This document shows, one piece after another, positions 54,056 to 62,582 of a stretch of 64,000 bases of DNA (position 1 is the first letter of the stretch; every line of letters starts with the position of its first letter). The translations under genes were made by a program, and so were the position numbers. The notes beneath the pieces are model-generated. The model was not told the DNA's origin. It worked only from the letters and a program-made list of their open reading frames with translations, and ran no database searches. This DNA is from Paenibacillus fonticola DSM 21315 (lineage in GTDB: Bacteria; Bacillota; Bacilli; Paenibacillales; Paenibacillaceae). The stretch covers positions 62,001 to 126,000 of the forward strand of contig NZ_KB907252.1 in NCBI RefSeq assembly GCF_000381905.1, written 5' to 3'.

Positions 54056-54559
54056 ATGCTCACATTCCAACAGAAGCTTTCTATTTTCGAATCGTTCCCT
54101 CAGCTGCAGCGAAAAGATGTTTCACTCGGCCGTGTGAATTTTCATTATGAAGATAGCGTTCTGGATAAAAAAACAGTTGGCTATCATCTGCATCCTAACG
54201 GCAATGGCTTCGTTTACGCGGGGCTGATAGAGGATTACAGATTTCAGATTAACGACAAAGGATTTGTCAATATTCGCGACTATTCAGATCAACAACTGCG
54301 CCGTTTAATTGAGCAATCTATTCTGTCTCTTTCAGGCCCGGCTCCTGATTCGCCATCAACGACTAACGATACGCATCAGGCTCACTCCTATGTTGAAGAC
54401 TGGTTCGATGCCAATCAGCAGTCTCTCCAGCTGAAACAGGAGGATGATCTATGGTATATTTACGCCGGCTCCAGCTTGGAAATGGTGTTCGAAACCCGGG
54501 AAGAAGCCGAAGAATACTTGAATGACGAAGGCTTTACCCGTCAAAGCACATCACGATAG
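54056..54559 (+). CDS. Conserved hypothetical protein
   Basis: A 167-residue soluble protein, not recognised. The N-terminal half is beta-rich (VNFHYEDSVLDKKTVGYHLH; GFVYAGLIEDYRFQINDKGF). A linker (about 100-125) leads to VEDWFDANQQSLQLKQEDDL and EMVFETREEAEEYLNDEGF. GGGAGG precedes the ATG and a terminator follows at once, so it is a real single gene. Confidence 0.7.
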   Translation: MLTFQQKLSIFESFPQLQRKDVSLGRVNFHYEDSVLDKKTVGYHLHPNGNGFVYAGLIEDYRFQINDKGFVNIRDYSDQQLRRLIEQSILSLSGPAPDSPSTTNDTHQAHSYVEDWFDANQQSLQLKQEDDLWYIYAGSSLEMVFETREEAEEYLNDEGFTRQSTSR

Positions 54560-54578
54560 TGGTGTAAATTTACATTTC

Positions 54579-54627
54579 AACCGCACCCGATTGCACTAAA
54601 TCGGCGCTGCGGTTATTTTATTTTTTG
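54579..54627 (+). terminator. Terminator of the hypothetical gene
   Basis: AACCGCA and TGCGGTT (54579-54585, 54608-54614) with the inner GATT/AATC pair, followed by ATTTTATTTTTTG. Confidence 0.85.
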
Positions 54628-54746
54628 TTTTTGTCAAGATTTTAAAAAAAGTGTTTGAATTTAGACACAAAATGTTTAATAATATGTAATAAGGACGACA
54701 CAATTTGTTCACAAATATTTATTTCAGCGATAAGGAGCTGATTCAC

Positions 54747-54866
54747 ATGCAAAACCCAAAAACAGAGTATAAAAATGAGAGCAACTTATTTGCCTGGATT
54801 GTTGGATTAGGAGCATTTTACTCGGTTTTCTATGCCGTATTTACGATCTTAGCCATTCATGGATAG
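54747..54866 (+). CDS. 39-residue single-span membrane peptide
   Basis: It reads MQNPKTEYKNESNLFAWIVG, then LGAFYSVFYAVFTILAIHG. One hydrophobic segment covers about residues 15-37. ATAAGGAG lies 9 nt before the ATG, and a terminator follows at 54949. Too short for usual gene calls. The function is unknown. Confidence 0.7.
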   Translation: MQNPKTEYKNESNLFAWIVGLGAFYSVFYAVFTILAIHG

Positions 54867-54948
54867 TACGTTTTATTGAGCTGCTGCTCCAATTTGGGTG
54901 GCACTGAATGAACCGAGTCATAAAATTATATAACAGTTACAGCCTTTA

Positions 54949-54978
54949 AGCCTCCCTGCGTACAGGGGGCTATTTATC
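54949..54978 (+). terminator. Terminator after the 39-residue peptide gene
   Basis: AGCCTCCCTG-CGTA-CAGGGGGCT followed by ATTTATCTT. Confidence 0.75.
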
Positions 54979-54990
54979 TTCTAAGACACC

Positions 54991-55022
54991 AAAAACACCG
55001 CCAAACCAATGGTTCAGCGGTG
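54991..55022 (-). terminator. Terminator of the DUF6612-like lipoprotein gene
   Basis: CACCGC...AACC and GGTT...GCGGTG pair (54996-55022). On the minus strand TTTTTGG follows. Confidence 0.85.
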
Positions 55023-55061
55023 CCCTGTTTGCCTATTTCGCCTTTTTTCCTATTTTACCTA

Positions 55062-55955
55062 TTAGGCATCTATTGCACTGTCAATTACGTCTTGAGGAAC
55101 TTTGATTTCTTCCACTTTATTGTGATTCGAAATCGTGCTCTTCATAACCATTTCCATAGTCATCTTTTGACCTTCGATGTCCATTTCCATTTCCATGGTT
55201 ACATCAGCTCTTGATGAAAGATAAGTTTCTTTATTGATCGCATTGGTAATTTTAATACTCTTGATTGTCATCATTTCCATTAAAGCTTCAGATTGCTCTG
55301 CGTTACCGGTTCCGGCTTGGCTCATCAAGTCTTTCGCCAGTTCTTTAAGACCTTCTCCGGACAAGTCGGCTGATAAGATGTACTCATCGCCTTCTTCGGT
55401 TACCTTACTGTCACCCGCAATAGATTTAAATTGCTCCAGTTGAGCCTCAGGGTTGGCGGACGCTTCCATTTGCGCAACTAAATCACCCAAACTTTCAGCC
55501 GGCAGCTTAACCCACGTACCGTCAATCAGCGAGTAGATTCCTTCGTCTGTAATATACTGTTTTATTTCCGTTTTTCCTTGCGCACCCAAATCCATCGTCA
55601 TCTCTTGATACATCGCAATTGGATCCTGCTGTATATCCATAGTCATACTGATGTCGATATTCTCATGAAGCTCTTCTCCATCTTGTTCCATCGTCACTTT
55701 CTGCTCAACATCCGCTATCATAGAGAAGCTCTTCAAATCTTTACTTGCCTCTGTAGCTTTAGTAATAAGCTCATCCACAGTAGGCAATGCCTGAGTTTCT
55801 GGTGCTTCTTTAGAGTTCGCGTTCGTTTCTGCAGAGTTCGCATTCGTTGCCGCTGAGGCGTTCGCATTGGCACCCGCTGCTTCTTTGTCTTTGCCGCAAG
55901 CGGTAAGCCCTACTAATAAAATTGCCCCCAATAATACTGCCGTCAGTTTCTTCAA
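55062..55955 (-). CDS. DUF6612-like lipoprotein
   Basis: A 297-residue lipoprotein with lipobox VGLTACGKDK (Cys near 20) and an Ala/Asn-rich linker (about 27-55). The body (LITKATEASKDLKSFSMIAD; HENIDISMTMDIQQDPIAMY; DVTMEMEMDIEGQKMTMEMV) has the long antiparallel strands of LppX/LolA-like folds grouped under DUF6612. Such proteins may bind lipids or sense the envelope. Single gene with a terminator. Confidence 0.8.
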   Translation of the reverse strand: MKKLTAVLLGAILLVGLTACGKDKEAAGANANASAATNANSAETNANSKEAPETQALPTVDELITKATEASKDLKSFSMIADVEQKVTMEQDGEELHENIDISMTMDIQQDPIAMYQEMTMDLGAQGKTEIKQYITDEGIYSLIDGTWVKLPAESLGDLVAQMEASANPEAQLEQFKSIAGDSKVTEEGDEYILSADLSGEGLKELAKDLMSQAGTGNAEQSEALMEMMTIKSIKITNAINKETYLSSRADVTMEMEMDIEGQKMTMEMVMKSTISNHNKVEEIKVPQDVIDSAIDA

Positions 55956-56172
55956 GATGTTATCCTCCTAAATATGGTATAAGTCTCTTAAACATATTAA
56001 CCAAATAACTCCATTAGTCAACCGGGTACATAGACCCATTAACTCACAGAACCACACCAAATTACCTATAAAAATGAAACTTTATACTCAATGTTCTAGC
56101 TATATTACGACTGCTAATCTATCATAATAAGCAGTATATCAGCTATATTTTTCTATAGTCTAAGGAGCTGTC

Positions 56173-56778
56173 ATGAAGAACTTATTCGTTACTGGCTACC
56201 GCGCTCATGAGCTTGGCATATTCAACAACAAACATCAAGGGATTCCTTATATACAAAAGGCGATCCGTAATAAACTTATTCCACTTCTTGAAGATGGACT
56301 GGAGTGGGTAATTACCCCTGGACAATATGGCGTTGATTTATGGGCCTGTGAAGCCGCCATCTCGCTCAAAGCACAATACCCGCAGTTGAAATGCTCCATC
56401 ATTACAGCCTTCAGCAATCCGGAAGAAAAGTGGAGCGATGAGAAAAAAGGTTATTACGAAGAGTTGTTGCGTAACATCGATTATTATGCGGCCGTCAGCA
56501 AAGAGCCCTACCAAGGCAAGTGGCAATTCATAGCCAGAGATGATTTACTACTGCGGAAGACAGACGGAATTCTTCTCGTCTATGACGAGGAAATGGGCGA
56601 GGGCAGCCCCAAGTTTATTAAACAGCGGGCCCTTCGTAAGCAATCGGAGGATGGATATTCAGTCCTCACCATAAGTGCCGAAGAAATCCAATCCCTTGCC
56701 GATGATGATGCAGAAACCCAATTTGAAGAAGAACAAACCTATGAAATGCTTGATCACGAGCTGGAGCGTGAGCCTTGA
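56173..56778 (+). CDS. YpsA-like (DUF1273, SLOG superfamily) protein
   Basis: A 201-residue protein: NLFVTGYRAHELGIFNNKHQ, then GLEWVITPGQYGVDLWACEA, and RDDLLLRKTDGILLVYDEEM. The order matches YpsA/DUF1273, a Rossmann-like SLOG protein thought to bind nucleotides; B. subtilis YpsA affects cell division. The C-terminal acidic extension (about 175-201) ends in DHELEREP, whose codons are the first unit of a downstream repeat. Confidence 0.85.
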   Translation: MKNLFVTGYRAHELGIFNNKHQGIPYIQKAIRNKLIPLLEDGLEWVITPGQYGVDLWACEAAISLKAQYPQLKCSIITAFSNPEEKWSDEKKGYYEELLRNIDYYAAVSKEPYQGKWQFIARDDLLLRKTDGILLVYDEEMGEGSPKFIKQRALRKQSEDGYSVLTISAEEIQSLADDDAETQFEEEQTYEMLDHELEREP

Positions 56779-56855
56779 GCGTTAGCACGAGCTGGAGCGT
56801 GAGCTTGGGCGTGAGCTTGGGCGTGAGCCTGAACGTTAGCCTTGATCGTGATCTA
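56749..56855 (+). repeat. Tandem repeat anchored in the YpsA-like gene's 3' end
   Basis: CACGAGCTGGAGCGTGAGCC, then TTGAGCGTTAG (the coding end with its stop), is repeated as CACGAGCTGGAGCGTGAGCT, then TTGGGCGTGAG, and again in shorter pieces (TTGGGCGTGAGCCTGAACGT). Period about 30 then 12 bp. Confidence 0.85.
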
Positions 56856-56916
56856 TGGCTTGAATTTATTGATTGCAAAAAAGCCGGGATGAGCTGGTTC
56901 CCTGGCTATCCAATTT

Positions 56917-57052
56917 AATTGGATTTCATGTATTTAATCTGTTCTAATCAGCCAGTATCGAGATTATAGATGGATTTCATGTATCTAAAAACGCTTGATT
57001 CACCTTTCCCGGCTCTAAACTTCGTCTTTAATGACACGAAATCCAGTTAATT
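56917..57052. repeat. Dispersed imperfect palindrome, copy C
   Basis: Begins AATTGGATTTCATGTATTTA and ends AATGACACGAAATCCAGTTA plus ATT. An internal ATGGATTTCATGTATCTAAA repeats the start. The ends are imperfect inverted repeats. It is the best-preserved of the three copies. Confidence 0.8.
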
Positions 57053-57204
57053 ACGCACTCTATGCCCGCTTTTAGGTTTTAGACACCAAAATTCCATCTA
57101 TGATCCCCATCCAGTTATATCATTCATCAAATAGCACGATTTAACATTCATCAAACCTGCTTGAGTTGATACGCAAAACCTGATTGAGTCGATACGAATA
57201 ACGC

Positions 57205-57249
57205 AAAAAGCCATTAGTCCAGCACTTGTAGGACTAATGGCTTTTGATT
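57205..57249. terminator. Bidirectional terminator after the GH127 gene
   Basis: AAAAGCCATTAGTCC and GGACTAATGGCTTTT form a perfect 15-bp stem. It serves the minus-strand GH127 operon. Confidence 0.92.
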
Positions 57250-57345
57250 AGGCTCTGTTAAAGTTTAATGTTGATATTAATTATAAAAAATTCATTTCTC
57301 CCGCCATGCCTTGCTTCAAATTAAGAGCATTTCCGCTTATTTATC

Positions 57346-59274
57346 TCAACCCTGCCTCATCCATACGAGCATTTCACCAGGCTTGCGGTTGCCCCAATGC
57401 GCGTAAGGGACGGCGACGACGGGGACTGTCACATAAGCGGGCTGGAACCCATCATACAACTTCCCCTCCCAGTATCGAAGATCGGAGCGTTCTCCTTCCG
57501 CACGAATGATTACAACTCCTCCAAGCAGATCGTCTCTATACTCTGCTTTGAAGTCCGATGACGATGACAGATTCAGACGAATATCGGTTAGATCTGCCCC
57601 ATTGTCTACTTCCTCCAAGCAATACACGACAGGGCCTCTTTGCAAGGCAACCTTGCCTGCGTTCTCATGAACCTTTGGATGGGAGGCGATCCTCTGCACG
57701 GACATCGGCAACTGCAGCGTGACCCGGTCACCTTCCCGCCACTGACGGCGAAGCTTTATATAACCTCGCTCAATGACGGATGGAACATTGATGGCTTCAT
57801 CGTTTACCCTCAGCTTGGCAGACGGCGCCCATGCCGGCAGTCGAAGACAAAGGTCAAATTCCACAGGCTGAGCCGCATGGATTTGAACAGCAATATGTCC
57901 TTCCCAAGGATAGCGCGTATCCATCACCAAGCCAACCTGCTGCCCGTCGACTTCCAGCTTGCATTCATGCGCAGCATACAGATGAACATAGACACTGTCC
58001 CCAGCGGTAGTATAAATATAGCGATCCAGCGAAGAGATCAACCGCGCGATATTGGGCGGACAACAGGCGCATCCAAACCACGGAACCCGCTCCGGCTCGA
58101 CGTGCTTCATATCGTAACGATATCTGGCTACCTGGGGATGAACCTCCAATGGATTGACGTAAAAATATTTTGTCCCGTCTAGTGAAATTCCGCTCAGCGC
58201 TCCATTGTATAGCGCTCGCTCCATCACATCGGCATATTCACGATTCGGCTCCAGCTGCAGCATGCGCACTGCCCACATGATCAGTCCGATCGCAGCACAT
58301 GTCTCGGTATACGCCGTATCGTTAGGCAGGTCATAATCTACCGTAAACCGTTCCGCATGGCCTTGAGAACCCAAACCTCCCGTCACATACATCCTTTTGG
58401 TGGTCACATGTTTCCATAACTCAATAAGGGCATTCTTCAAGCCTGTATCCCCAGTCAGCAAGGCGAGATCAGCCATAGCAGAATATAAGTACATCGCCCG
58501 AACGGCATGACCTTCTGCGGTTTCTTGCTCTCTGACCGGAGCATGGGCTTGGTGATAGTCCAAGGCAAACCACCGGTCTTTAAAATCGTTCCCAAAAGTA
58601 GGTTCACTCTCCAGAAAACTAGGTTGCTTGCCGCGTTCATTAACGAAAAATTGGCTGAGCTTTAAATGCTTATCCTCCTTTGTCACTCGGTACAATTTAA
58701 CTAAAGCGAGCTCAATTTCCTCATGCCCGTCGTAGATTTGCAGCTGATCTGCCTCCGGCCCGATCACGCGATCGATGAGATCAACATATCTGCACATAAT
58801 ATCGAGAAATTTACGTTTCTTCGTCGCTTCGAAATAAGCAACAGCTGCCTCGATCAAATGGCCTGCACAGTATAGCTCATGGCCGAAGCTTTGATCCTTC
58901 CACCTTTGCTCGGGAGCAGCGACCGTGAAATAGGTATTTAAATAGCCGTCCTCCTGCTGGGCTCTTTCCATCAAGTCCACGACCGCATCGATAATCTGCT
59001 CCAGCTCAGCATTCGGCGTGTGCTGCAGGCTGAAGCTGGCTGCTTCTATCCATTTGGCCACATCGCTATCCTGAAACACCATGCCGTGGAATTTGCCATC
59101 CGTTTCTCCCGCTGCGATACGGAAATTTTCAATCGCATGGCTGGGCTCGGCTCCCGGTATTTGATCATTTAATGCGCTCCATTGGTAAGGAATAACCTGC
59201 TCAGCCATTTGCTTCATTCGCGGATACCAGTAATTGTCGGCAAAATCAATCTTCTTCACATGCACCTTGTTCAT
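57346..59274 (-). CDS. GH127 beta-L-arabinofuranosidase (DUF1680 family)
   Basis: A 642-residue cytoplasmic glycosidase. TAYTETCAAIGLIMWAVRML (about 320-340) and WFGCACCPPNIARLISSLDR (about 400-420) hold the Glu/Cys cluster that binds zinc and performs catalysis in HypBA1-type enzymes. GYLNTYFTV and GHELYCAGHLIEAAVAY match the N-terminal barrel. It releases L-arabinose from beta-linked arabinofuranosides. Last gene of an operon with two permeases and two binding proteins, so the imported compound probably contains arabinofuranose. Confidence 0.93.
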   Translation of the reverse strand: MNKVHVKKIDFADNYWYPRMKQMAEQVIPYQWSALNDQIPGAEPSHAIENFRIAAGETDGKFHGMVFQDSDVAKWIEAASFSLQHTPNAELEQIIDAVVDLMERAQQEDGYLNTYFTVAAPEQRWKDQSFGHELYCAGHLIEAAVAYFEATKKRKFLDIMCRYVDLIDRVIGPEADQLQIYDGHEEIELALVKLYRVTKEDKHLKLSQFFVNERGKQPSFLESEPTFGNDFKDRWFALDYHQAHAPVREQETAEGHAVRAMYLYSAMADLALLTGDTGLKNALIELWKHVTTKRMYVTGGLGSQGHAERFTVDYDLPNDTAYTETCAAIGLIMWAVRMLQLEPNREYADVMERALYNGALSGISLDGTKYFYVNPLEVHPQVARYRYDMKHVEPERVPWFGCACCPPNIARLISSLDRYIYTTAGDSVYVHLYAAHECKLEVDGQQVGLVMDTRYPWEGHIAVQIHAAQPVEFDLCLRLPAWAPSAKLRVNDEAINVPSVIERGYIKLRRQWREGDRVTLQLPMSVQRIASHPKVHENAGKVALQRGPVVYCLEEVDNGADLTDIRLNLSSSSDFKAEYRDDLLGGVVIIRAEGERSDLRYWEGKLYDGFQPAYVTVPVVAVPYAHWGNRKPGEMLVWMRQG

Positions 59275-59281
59275 AATACTC

Positions 59282-60109
59282 CTATTCCCCCTTCAGTCCT
59301 GATAGTGTCACCCCGCGGACAAACAAATCCTGGGCGAACAAAAAAACAATAATGATCGGAAGAACGCTTAATCCCGTCGCGGCCATCAGCGAAGGCCAGT
59401 CCGTCGAATACATGCCCTGCATATTGGCCAGCCCTAACGTTAACGTCATTTTATCCATGGAATTCAGGAAAATCAGCGGATTAATAAAATCATTCCAGGT
59501 ACCCATGATAATGAAAATACCCAGCGTCGCCATAGCCGGCTTGGATAGCGGCACAAATATTCGCCAGTAGATGCCGAACGGGGTACAGCCGTCGATTTTG
59601 GCAGCTTCCTCCAGTGAATCCGGAATCGTGATAAAGAACTGGCGCAGCAAAAAGGTGCCGAATGCCGAGACAAGCATCGGTAAAATCAGGGCCGCATGCG
59701 TGTCCATTAATCCATAGAACTTCATCAGAATGAAATTCGGAATCATCGTGACCTGCGGCGGAATCATCAGCGTAGCCAGATAAAGCCCGAACAACCCTTC
59801 GCGAAAACGAAAGCGCAGCCTGGCGAATACATAACCCGCCATGGAACTGGTTATCAGCTGCACGATCGTTACGATGACCGTGATTTTCAAGCTATTAAAG
59901 GAGAAGCGAAAGAACGGAAACCGTTCAATCATCGCCGAATAATTTTCAAACTTTAGCCTTTCGCCCACAAAACGCGGCGGGTACGTAAACACCTCACTAA
60001 GGTCTTTGAGGGAGGTGGCGATCGTCCAAATAAACGGAAATAGCATCACGGCAGAGCCTGCAATGAGAAACAGATGTGCCGCTAATTTCACCCAAGTCGG
60101 TTGCTTCAT
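59282..60109 (-). CDS. Carbohydrate ABC transporter permease, MalG-like
   Basis: A 275-residue permease with six membrane segments. The EAA loop is PDSLEEAAKIDGCTPFGIYW (about 170-190), followed by RIFVPLSKPAMATLGIFIIM. It pairs with the permease encoded 17 bp upstream. The GH127 gene starts 7 bp after its stop. Confidence 0.94.
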   Translation of the reverse strand: MKQPTWVKLAAHLFLIAGSAVMLFPFIWTIATSLKDLSEVFTYPPRFVGERLKFENYSAMIERFPFFRFSFNSLKITVIVTIVQLITSSMAGYVFARLRFRFREGLFGLYLATLMIPPQVTMIPNFILMKFYGLMDTHAALILPMLVSAFGTFLLRQFFITIPDSLEEAAKIDGCTPFGIYWRIFVPLSKPAMATLGIFIIMGTWNDFINPLIFLNSMDKMTLTLGLANMQGMYSTDWPSLMAATGLSVLPIIIVFLFAQDLFVRGVTLSGLKGE

Positions 60110-60126
60110 GCTCCATCCTCCTCTTT

Positions 60127-61011
60127 TTAATAAACATTCGACCTATTTTGTCTCCAAAATTGCAGTAAGGTGATCATTAATACGATAAAGAACAGCACGT
60201 AGGCAATCGCACTGGCATAGCCCATTTGGAAATACTGGAACGCATTTTGATAAATATAATAAACGAGCACAGAGGTCGTTCTCGCCGGACCGCCTTGTGT
60301 CATCAGATACACCGTATCGAACACCTGAAAGGAGTTGATAATCGCCATGACCGTCACGAAAAAGGTCGTTGGAGACAGCAGCGGCACCGTGATGTTCCAA
60401 AATTTCGAATACCATTTGGCCCCATCGATTTCAGCCGCCTCGTAATAGCTCTCCGATATTCCCTGCAATCCCGCCAGGAAAATCAGCATATTAAATCCGA
60501 GACTTTTCCAGATCGCCGTAATCATGATACCGATCATCGCCCATTTCGTGCTTGTCAGCCAGGTTGGGCCCGTGATGCCAAGCCAACTGAGCGCATAATT
60601 GAGTAGGCCGTATTGCGGGTTATAAATCCACTGCCAAATCACTGCTACCGCCACCATGGAGGAAATAACCGGAATAAAGAATGCAGCCCGGTAAAATCGT
60701 ATAAAACGCAGCTTCTGATTCAGTACATTCGCCAAGAACAAAGAAATAACAATGCCGATTGGCACACTTACCGCCGTAAAATAAATCGTATTCCACAACA
60801 CCTGATGAAAGGTTTCATCGGCCAGCAAATGTGTGTAGTTATCGACGCCAACAAACTTAAAATTGCTCGTTAAATCCCATGATGCAAAACTGATCACGAA
60901 TGTAGCCACCACGGGAAGCAGTACAAACATAAGAAATCCCAATAAATTCGGCAGCAGCATGAGAAAAGCCCATATGCCGTCTCTGTAGAGCAAGGGTTTT
61001 GCCAGCTTCAT
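60127..61011 (-). CDS. Carbohydrate ABC transporter permease, MalF-like
   Basis: A 294-residue permease from ATG 61011 (MKLAKPLLYRDGIWAFLMLL), chosen because GGGGTG lies 6 nt upstream and the length fits the family. An in-frame TTG at 61101 would overlap the binding-protein gene. The EAA loop reads ESYYEAAEIDGAKWYSKFWN. It forms the channel with the MalG-like protein; no ATPase gene is present. Confidence 0.92.
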   Translation of the reverse strand: MKLAKPLLYRDGIWAFLMLLPNLLGFLMFVLLPVVATFVISFASWDLTSNFKFVGVDNYTHLLADETFHQVLWNTIYFTAVSVPIGIVISLFLANVLNQKLRFIRFYRAAFFIPVISSMVAVAVIWQWIYNPQYGLLNYALSWLGITGPTWLTSTKWAMIGIMITAIWKSLGFNMLIFLAGLQGISESYYEAAEIDGAKWYSKFWNITVPLLSPTTFFVTVMAIINSFQVFDTVYLMTQGGPARTTSVLVYYIYQNAFQYFQMGYASAIAYVLFFIVLMITLLQFWRQNRSNVY

Positions 61012-61097
61012 GAATTTCACCCCGGAAGTCATAACCCGGACATTGGATCCATCCGGGTTATTCATATTTAATGGATTTGTGCCGTCAGCTTTTAGCT

Positions 61098-62456
61098 TCA
61101 ATTTCCGCCAATACCGGATATCGTGTCATTCGCCGACTTCTCAATATTCTGCAGCGTTGTATCCAGCGGCTGGGCTCCATAGAAGAAGGCATCCAATTGA
61201 GCCGTCGTATCCTCCTGGATTTTCTGGCTGCTCAGCATTGCATAAGGATACACTTTGGAGTTCAGGAAATAAGGAATCATACTCTCAAAGCCTTCCGGGT
61301 GCACGCCTTCCGTAAGCCATTTTTGAATGCCTTCCTCGGTGTATAAGGATTTCCGGTTCGGCAGCCATAAGCCCGCTTTCACGTTCTGCAGCTGGTAATC
61401 CTCGGAAGACAGGAATTTGATCAATTTCCACGCTTCCTCCGGGTGCTTCGTGCTCTTGGAGGCGACATGCAGATGAGCCTGGCCATGCGTTACCGCTTCT
61501 TTGAACTTGGGCAGCACGCCTACGCCTACTTCGAAGTTCATATTTGCAAGTTCCTGGAGCGCCCAGGAGCCGTTGACGAGCATAGCTATTTTTTCGGTTT
61601 GCAGCATCTGCGATGAACTCATCCCGCTGTTCTGCAGCAGCTTCGATTCTGGAGTTACGCCTTCGATAGATCTCAAATCATAAATTTTCTGCAGCGCTTC
61701 CTTCACTTCCGCCGTATTCGCTGCGGAGCTCTTTAGATCTTCAGAGAACCAGTTGCCTCCGTTGCTCATGATAAGAGCGATCGTCTGATAATAGTCCTCC
61801 AGACCATACACGCCGTATTGCTCGACTTGGTCGCCTTTTTTAACCGTCAGCTTCTTAGCGACCTCGGTGAACTCTTCCCAAGTCCATGCTTCGCTCGGAG
61901 CGCTTGGCGGATAAGGTAGACCTGCTTTGTCGAAAATTTCTTTATTGTAATACAGAACAGGCGCAACGATACAGGATTCGATACCGTAGAAACTGCCGTT
62001 CACCGTGCTTAAACTGACGGCGGAGTCGATGAGATCATCCGGGTTAAAATCGCTTGCTACATAGCTGTCCAGGTTCAATAAAAAGTCTCGTTTCACAAAA
62101 TCGCGATAATAATCGCTTTGCAGGAAAAATACGTCCGGGGCCTCGCCTCCGAGTTGCATCGCCTGCATTTTAGCGACGTACTGCGTCCCATTCGGAATCG
62201 TCGTATAATCTACTTTGATATTCGGGTTCTGCTCCATGAACAGCTCGATGCCCTTTTTCACGCTCTCCGTCTCTAGCGGGCTTACCTCCCAGCCCATAAA
62301 TTTCAGGGTAACTGTCTTGTCTTCACCTGCTCCTTGATCTGTACGATTTGCAGAGCCTCCTTCTTTACTTCCTGCGCCTGAATTGCCGCCACAGGCTGAG
62401 AGCAGCAGTAACAGGATCAGCACGCTGGACCAAATTATTCCCCACCTTTTTTTCAT
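61098..62456 (-). CDS. Sugar-binding lipoprotein of the GH127 operon
   Basis: A 452-residue solute-binding protein. The signal peptide ends in LLLLSACGGNSG (lipidated Cys near 22). FMGWEVSPLETESVKKGIEL, GEAPDVFFLQSDYYRDFV and WTWEEFTEVAKKLTV are typical of cluster-1 sugar binders. It feeds the two permeases downstream. A second binding protein lies 126 bp upstream. Confidence 0.93.
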   Translation of the reverse strand: MKKRWGIIWSSVLILLLLLSACGGNSGAGSKEGGSANRTDQGAGEDKTVTLKFMGWEVSPLETESVKKGIELFMEQNPNIKVDYTTIPNGTQYVAKMQAMQLGGEAPDVFFLQSDYYRDFVKRDFLLNLDSYVASDFNPDDLIDSAVSLSTVNGSFYGIESCIVAPVLYYNKEIFDKAGLPYPPSAPSEAWTWEEFTEVAKKLTVKKGDQVEQYGVYGLEDYYQTIALIMSNGGNWFSEDLKSSAANTAEVKEALQKIYDLRSIEGVTPESKLLQNSGMSSSQMLQTEKIAMLVNGSWALQELANMNFEVGVGVLPKFKEAVTHGQAHLHVASKSTKHPEEAWKLIKFLSSEDYQLQNVKAGLWLPNRKSLYTEEGIQKWLTEGVHPEGFESMIPYFLNSKVYPYAMLSSQKIQEDTTAQLDAFFYGAQPLDTTLQNIEKSANDTISGIGGN

Positions 62457-62494
62457 ACATAAAAACCTCCAATCTCAAGTATGATTACGCTGCG

Positions 62495-62520
62495 GGCGCT
62501 TCGTTTTGAAGCGCTTCCAT
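62495..62520 (-). promoter_or_regulatory. Hairpin with cre-like core between the two binding-protein genes
   Basis: GCGCTTC-GTTTT-GAAGCGC can form a hairpin, and TGGAAGCGCTTCA within it (minus strand) resembles a CcpA/LacI-type operator. It may be an attenuator or a regulator site for the transporter part of the operon. Confidence 0.5.
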
Positions 62521-62582
62521 CAACCGCAACATCAATATACAGCAGGATTGGAGGTCAAAAATGATACTTTATTGAGATAGTA

